Of a DNA stretch of 61,735 bases, positions 59,463-61,735 are shown piece by piece (position 1 is the stretch's first letter; each line of letters begins with the position of its first letter). The notes under the pieces are model-generated. The model had not been told where the DNA came from. It did no database searches and saw only the letters and a list, made by a program, of their open reading frames with translations. The DNA is from Bacteroidota bacterium. GTDB lineage: Bacteria; Bacteroidota; Bacteroidia; NS11-12g; UBA955. The stretch is taken from the NCBI GenBank assembly GCA_027490055.1, contig JAIXYV010000107.1, positions 1 to 61,735 of the forward strand, in the 5' to 3' direction. The position numbers and the translations under genes are program-made.

Positions 59463-61735
59463 TCAATGCTCAGCGATAAGTGCTTCAGCCTGATGCGCAA
59501 AAATTTTAACAATAACCGATTTGGAAGTTGGGGTATTGCTTTTTTTCGCTGTCGAGTCGATAGGCACTAAAACATTGGCTTCTGGGAAGTAAGTAGCGAT
59601 ATTGCTTTCAGGGATATTGTATTCGATGACCAGGAATTTTCTGGCAACTCTTTCTTGATGGTCTGAGTAGTTGTGCAAGTCGACTATATCACCTTGTTTA
59701 AAACCGAGTTTCAGACAATCATTTTTATTGATTAACACTACACGCCTTTCATTAAAAATCCCGCGGTAACGGTCGTCGAGACCATAAATGGTGGTATTAA
59801 ACTGATCATGACTGCGAATGGTCATCATTAAAAATTCGTCGTGTTCCAGTTTAACTGTTTCTACATCAGAAACTGTAAAGTTGGCTTTACCAGTTAGGGT
59901 ATTATAGGTATTGTCTCTGGCGCCGTTAGGCAGATAGAAACCACCCTTTACTCTGACGCGTTCGTTATAATGATGGAAACCCGGAATACAGGCTTCTATA
60001 CTATCGCGGATATGATCGTAATGCTGGAGGTAGAGGTCCCAGTTGATGAGGCTTCTGCTACCAAGCGTGGATTTAGCCATCTGGCAAACAATTACGGGTT
60101 CGCTAAGTAAGTTCGCAGAAACTGCTTTGATACTGCCATGACTGGATTGAATCACCCCCATAGAATTTTCTGTGGTGACAAACTGTTCAACGCCATTGAG
60201 CATATCGATGTCGGTGCGACCATAACAAGGAAGAATTATAGCGGTTTCGCCGTGTATCAAGTGACTTCTGTTGAGTTTGGTAGAGACTTGCACAGTCAGC
60301 TCACAATTCTCAAGCGCTTCGGCGGTATAGGCAGTATCAGGAGTTGCAGAGAGAAAATTACCTCCCATAGCGATAAAGACCTTGGCTTTTTTCTGATGCA
60401 TGGCATGAATACATTCGACGGTATCGTAGCCATGCTGTTGAGGTGGCTTGAATTTGAAAATTCGCTCGATGTTGTCCAGAAAAGCTTTGGGCGGTTTCTC
60501 ATAAATGCCCATGGTGCGGTCGCCCTGCACATTGCTATGTCCTCTGACAGGGCAGGTGCCAGCGCCAGGTTTGCCAATACTGCCTTTTAAAAGCAGTAGA
60601 TTAACAACATCCTGAATGGTTTCTACCGAATTTTTATGTTGTGTTAATCCCATAGCCCAGCAAGCTATTATTTTCTTCTTACTGGCTAAGACATCGACAA
60701 CTAAGTTGACTTGTTCATCTGATATGCCGCAGATATTTAGCAGCTCTGAATACTGATATTTTTGAAGATTGGTTTTAAATTCTTCGAAGCCTGCGGTGTG
60801 TTGTTCTATGAATGGGAGGTCTAGTACAGAGCCAGGATTCAGAGCATCTTTTTCGAGTAGCTTAATCATGATGGCTTTCAGTAAAGCCATATCACCATTG
60901 AGTTTTACCTGCAGGTAGTGATCGGTAAGATTGGTTCTGATACCCATCATGCCTTTAAGGTGTTGCGGATTGGCAAATCCCATGAGACCTGTTTCCAGCA
61001 GCGGGTTAACCGATATGATGGTAGTGCCGTTTGCTTTAGCTTTTTGCAAAGCTGACAGCATGCGTGGGTGGTTGGTGCCAGGGTTCTGCCCTAAAATCAG
61101 GATAACATCCGTCTGATAAAAATCTTCCAGTTTAACACTGCCTTTACCAATGCCCAGTGTTTCGTTTAGCGCAACACCACTTGATTCATGGCACATATTA
61201 GAACAGTCTGGCAAATTGTTGGTGCCATACTCACGGATGAATAACTGGTATAGAAAGGCCGCTTCATTACTGGTTCTGCCAGAGGTATAAAAGACTGCTT
61301 CGTTAGGAGAATTAAGACTGTTTAGATGTTTTCCTATGGTTTGAAAAGCCTCGTCCCAGCTGATTTCAGAGTAATGGGTATCACCTTTACGCAAAATCAT
61401 TGGTTGGGCTATTCTACCTTTTTTTCCGATTTCGTAATCGTTTAAAAGAGATAGATCGTAAACCGAATTATTTTTAAAAAATTCAGGGGTCAGACTTTTA
61501 GAAGTAGCTTCTTCGGCAATTGCTTTCGCACCGTTTTCGCAATATTCGGCGATAGCACTGCGCTCATCATCTGGGTCGGGCCAGGCACAAGAAGGGCAAT
61601 CAGTACCGCCTTTCTGATTGAGTTTAGATAAGGCTTTTAGACCTCTTCCAACACCCATTTCACTGAACACATGTTTCATCGCCATCAGCACACCGGTAGG
61701 ACCGGCAGCAGTGTCTTTAGGTAATGTTAGTTTGA
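59463..61735 (-). CDS. FdhF/YdeP-family molybdopterin oxidoreductase (N-terminus beyond window)
   Basis: The frame runs off the right edge: codons KLTLPKDTAAGPTGVLMAMKH continue upstream of the ATG at 61691, and family members have an N-terminal extension here. Visible marks are the CPSCAWPDP motif (cysteines resembling the 4Fe-4S region of this clade), GRTSNEAAFLYQLFIREYGT, DCSNMCHESSGVAL, ILGQNPGTNHPRML, and the C-terminal molybdopterin-dinucleotide-binding domain (LMMTIRSHDQFNTTIYG). It is related to formate dehydrogenase alpha subunits, but its substrate is unknown. An fdhD-type partner is not visible in the window. Confidence 0.93.
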   Translation of the reverse strand, partial: KLTLPKDTAAGPTGVLMAMKHVFSEMGVGRGLKALSKLNQKGGTDCPSCAWPDPDDERSAIAEYCENGAKAIAEEATSKSLTPEFFKNNSVYDLSLLNDYEIGKKGRIAQPMILRKGDTHYSEISWDEAFQTIGKHLNSLNSPNEAVFYTSGRTSNEAAFLYQLFIREYGTNNLPDCSNMCHESSGVALNETLGIGKGSVKLEDFYQTDVILILGQNPGTNHPRMLSALQKAKANGTTIISVNPLLETGLMGFANPQHLKGMMGIRTNLTDHYLQVKLNGDMALLKAIMIKLLEKDALNPGSVLDLPFIEQHTAGFEEFKTNLQKYQYSELLNICGISDEQVNLVVDVLASKKKIIACWAMGLTQHKNSVETIQDVVNLLLLKGSIGKPGAGTCPVRGHSNVQGDRTMGIYEKPPKAFLDNIERIFKFKPPQQHGYDTVECIHAMHQKKAKVFIAMGGNFLSATPDTAYTAEALENCELTVQVSTKLNRSHLIHGETAIILPCYGRTDIDMLNGVEQFVTTENSMGVIQSSHGSIKAVSANLLSEPVIVCQMAKSTLGSRSLINWDLYLQHYDHIRDSIEACIPGFHHYNERVRVKGGFYLPNGARDNTYNTLTGKANFTVSDVETVKLEHDEFLMMTIRSHDQFNTTIYGLDDRYRGIFNERRVVLINKNDCLKLGFKQGDIVDLHNYSDHQERVARKFLVIEYNIPESNIATYFPEANVLVPIDSTAKKSNTPTSKSVIVKIFAHQAEALIAEH

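Overview
The window is chromosomal DNA of a Bacteroidota bacterium. Three secreted proteins carry a type IX secretion (T9SS) C-terminal sorting domain. Promoter-like TAnnTTTG boxes precede many genes. Lipoproteins, DUF4271-HemD, the prs-rplY pair and other family members are typical of the phylum. I cannot place it to genus. No rRNA, CRISPR array or intact transposon is visible.

Region 1 (1-12.3 kb): a T9SS/SBBP-type secreted protein cut by the left edge, lysS, a large T9SS protein followed by the wreck of a second one, two surface or lipoprotein genes, a tight kynU-prmA-SDR operon, a GT-C membrane glycosyltransferase overlapping a low-molecular-weight phosphatase, and an unlisted 40-aa lipoprotein. 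Region 2 (12.4-32 kb): mostly housekeeping. It holds an Omp85-like protein, DUF4271-hemD, a THUMP-like methyltransferase, a second tiny lipoprotein, ytxJ, osmC, lipA, a BNR-repeat T9SS protein, panC with a LUD-like gene, a gamma carbonic anhydrase head-to-head with hutI, prs-rplY, tRNA-Gln, metG and an M28 peptidase. Region 3 (32.1-37.2 kb): tRNA-Arg(CCU) followed by a second, decayed copy with a GC-rich palindrome in its D-loop, then a T9SS-exported PhoX-like protein with three exact-period repeats.

Region 4 (37.0-48.2 kb) is the most notable. It is a compact minus-strand NRPS/PKS locus: a hybrid A-PCP-KS-AT-ACP protein, a translationally coupled C-A-PCP-TE protein, a small adenylation-domain remnant, a 53-codon ORF and an Sfp-type phosphopantetheinyl transferase. 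Active-site residues are intact. Read by eye, the two adenylation codes are Asn-like and Gly-like, and the acyltransferase has the malonyl-type HAFH motif. This predicts a very small Asn-malonate-Gly product, possibly cyclised to a tetramic acid. The locus is bracketed by an imperfect direct repeat of about 54 nt. The left copy adjoins a three-copy, 24-bp-period array that looks like the end of an IS21-family element. A good promoter and a 19-bp palindrome lie upstream.

Region 5 (48.3-61.7 kb): accessory and envelope genes. These include a duplicated SRPBCC gene, a LysE exporter, lipoproteins, a methyltransferase, an MBOAT O-acyltransferase with an AlgJ/SGNH-like partner (plus a truncated copy of that partner), an outer-membrane protein behind a leader terminator, a TetR-ABC1 kinase pair, a membrane protein and a molybdopterin oxidoreductase running off the right edge.

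Several genes lack an ATG where their family N-terminus should begin (DUF4271, THUMP-like methyltransferase, AlgJ-like protein, panC). This suggests real use of TTG, ATT or CTG starts here.
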